A stretch of 34,966 nucleotides of DNA from contig JADHXI010000015.1 of NCBI GenBank assembly GCA_016783065.1, positions 1-34,966 of the forward strand, given 5' to 3'. This document shows positions 34,854-34,966 of this stretch, in pieces. Under the pieces are notes generated by a model. That model had not been told where the DNA came from and searched no databases. It was given only the letters and a program-made list of their open reading frames with translations. The position numbers and the translations under genes were made by a program. The first letter of the stretch is position 1, and each line of letters begins with the position of its first letter. Origin of the DNA: Desulfobacteraceae bacterium (GTDB lineage: Bacteria; Desulfobacterota; DSM-4660; Desulfatiglandales; Desulfatiglandaceae).

Positions 34854-34966
34854 ATGAAAAATAGCAAAAAGAATCTTGGTGGTTGACGACGAGTTGGACA
34901 TGAGGACATTTATCACCACATTGTTGGAGACAAACGGGTATAAACCCCTTTCTGCCAAAGATGGGA
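34854..34966 (+). CDS. Single-domain response regulator (receiver paralogue C), partial with apparent frameshift
   Basis: The end of the window encodes RILVVDDELDMRTF, then TTLLETNGYKPLSAKDG, closely matching the receivers at 11328 and 28956. The ATG at 34854 follows GGAG but reads out of frame with it because of five A (34857-34861). Four A would give a clean start. Either the start is non-ATG, the sequence has an indel error, or the gene is broken. The rest lies outside the window. Confidence 0.75.

Noticed and set aside
1-34966. tRNA or rRNA genes
   Set aside because: No cloverleaf or rRNA segment was recognised in any intergenic region by eye; a tRNAscan-SE or Infernal run would settle it.

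Overview
The window looks like a chromosomal segment of an anaerobic, probably sulfate-reducing member of the Desulfobacterota (former Deltaproteobacteria). Three things point there: the siroheme-dependent heme genes in the order ahbC-hemB-ahbD, a large cytoplasmic Hdr/MvhD electron-transfer cluster, and a Tmc/DsrMK-like membrane redox module. No 16S rRNA or other taxonomic marker is present, so this is inference from gene content.

Layout. 1-4996 (minus strand): a ClpX-like AAA+ ATPase, then ahbC, hemB and a partial ahbD. 5247-9067 (plus): purSL (PurS domains fused to PurL) and purQ. 9068-9476: a strongly palindromic MITE-like element, with a single related arm at 829-930. 9477-11306 (plus): a methyltransferase fused to a corrinoid-binding domain. 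11328-17217: a signalling block with a single-domain receiver, a receiver-kinase hybrid, a membrane histidine kinase with two periplasmic heme-c motifs, and a divergent receiver-PAS-kinase. 17144-28748 (minus): a seven-gene redox cluster: HdrA-GltD fusion, MvhD, FrhB/FdhB-like protein, tandem HdrA with an embedded receiver domain, HdrC, HdrB and an HdrD/TmcB-like protein. 28956-31536 (minus): a single-domain receiver behind a sigma-54 promoter with upstream palindromes, and a sigma-54 activator. 31646-31837: a CooT-family protein. 32348-34966 (plus): a cytochrome b-like membrane subunit, a second HdrD/TmcB-like protein, a universal stress protein and the start of a third receiver paralogue.

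The main discovery is that both HdrD/TmcB-like genes are interrupted by an in-frame TGA at the same homologous position (Glu-TGA-Gly-His-Ala-Tyr). Each TGA is followed at 23-24 nt by a hairpin with a G-starting apical loop. They are best read as selenoproteins with bacterial SECIS elements, not as four separate ORFs or as pseudogenes. The second highlight is a phospho-receiver domain inserted inside an HdrA-type flavoprotein, with all receiver catalytic residues kept. Together with three single-domain receiver paralogues, a sigma-54 activator and a heme-binding sensor kinase, this suggests that flavin-based electron transfer here is tied to phosphorelay signalling at both the transcriptional and the protein level.
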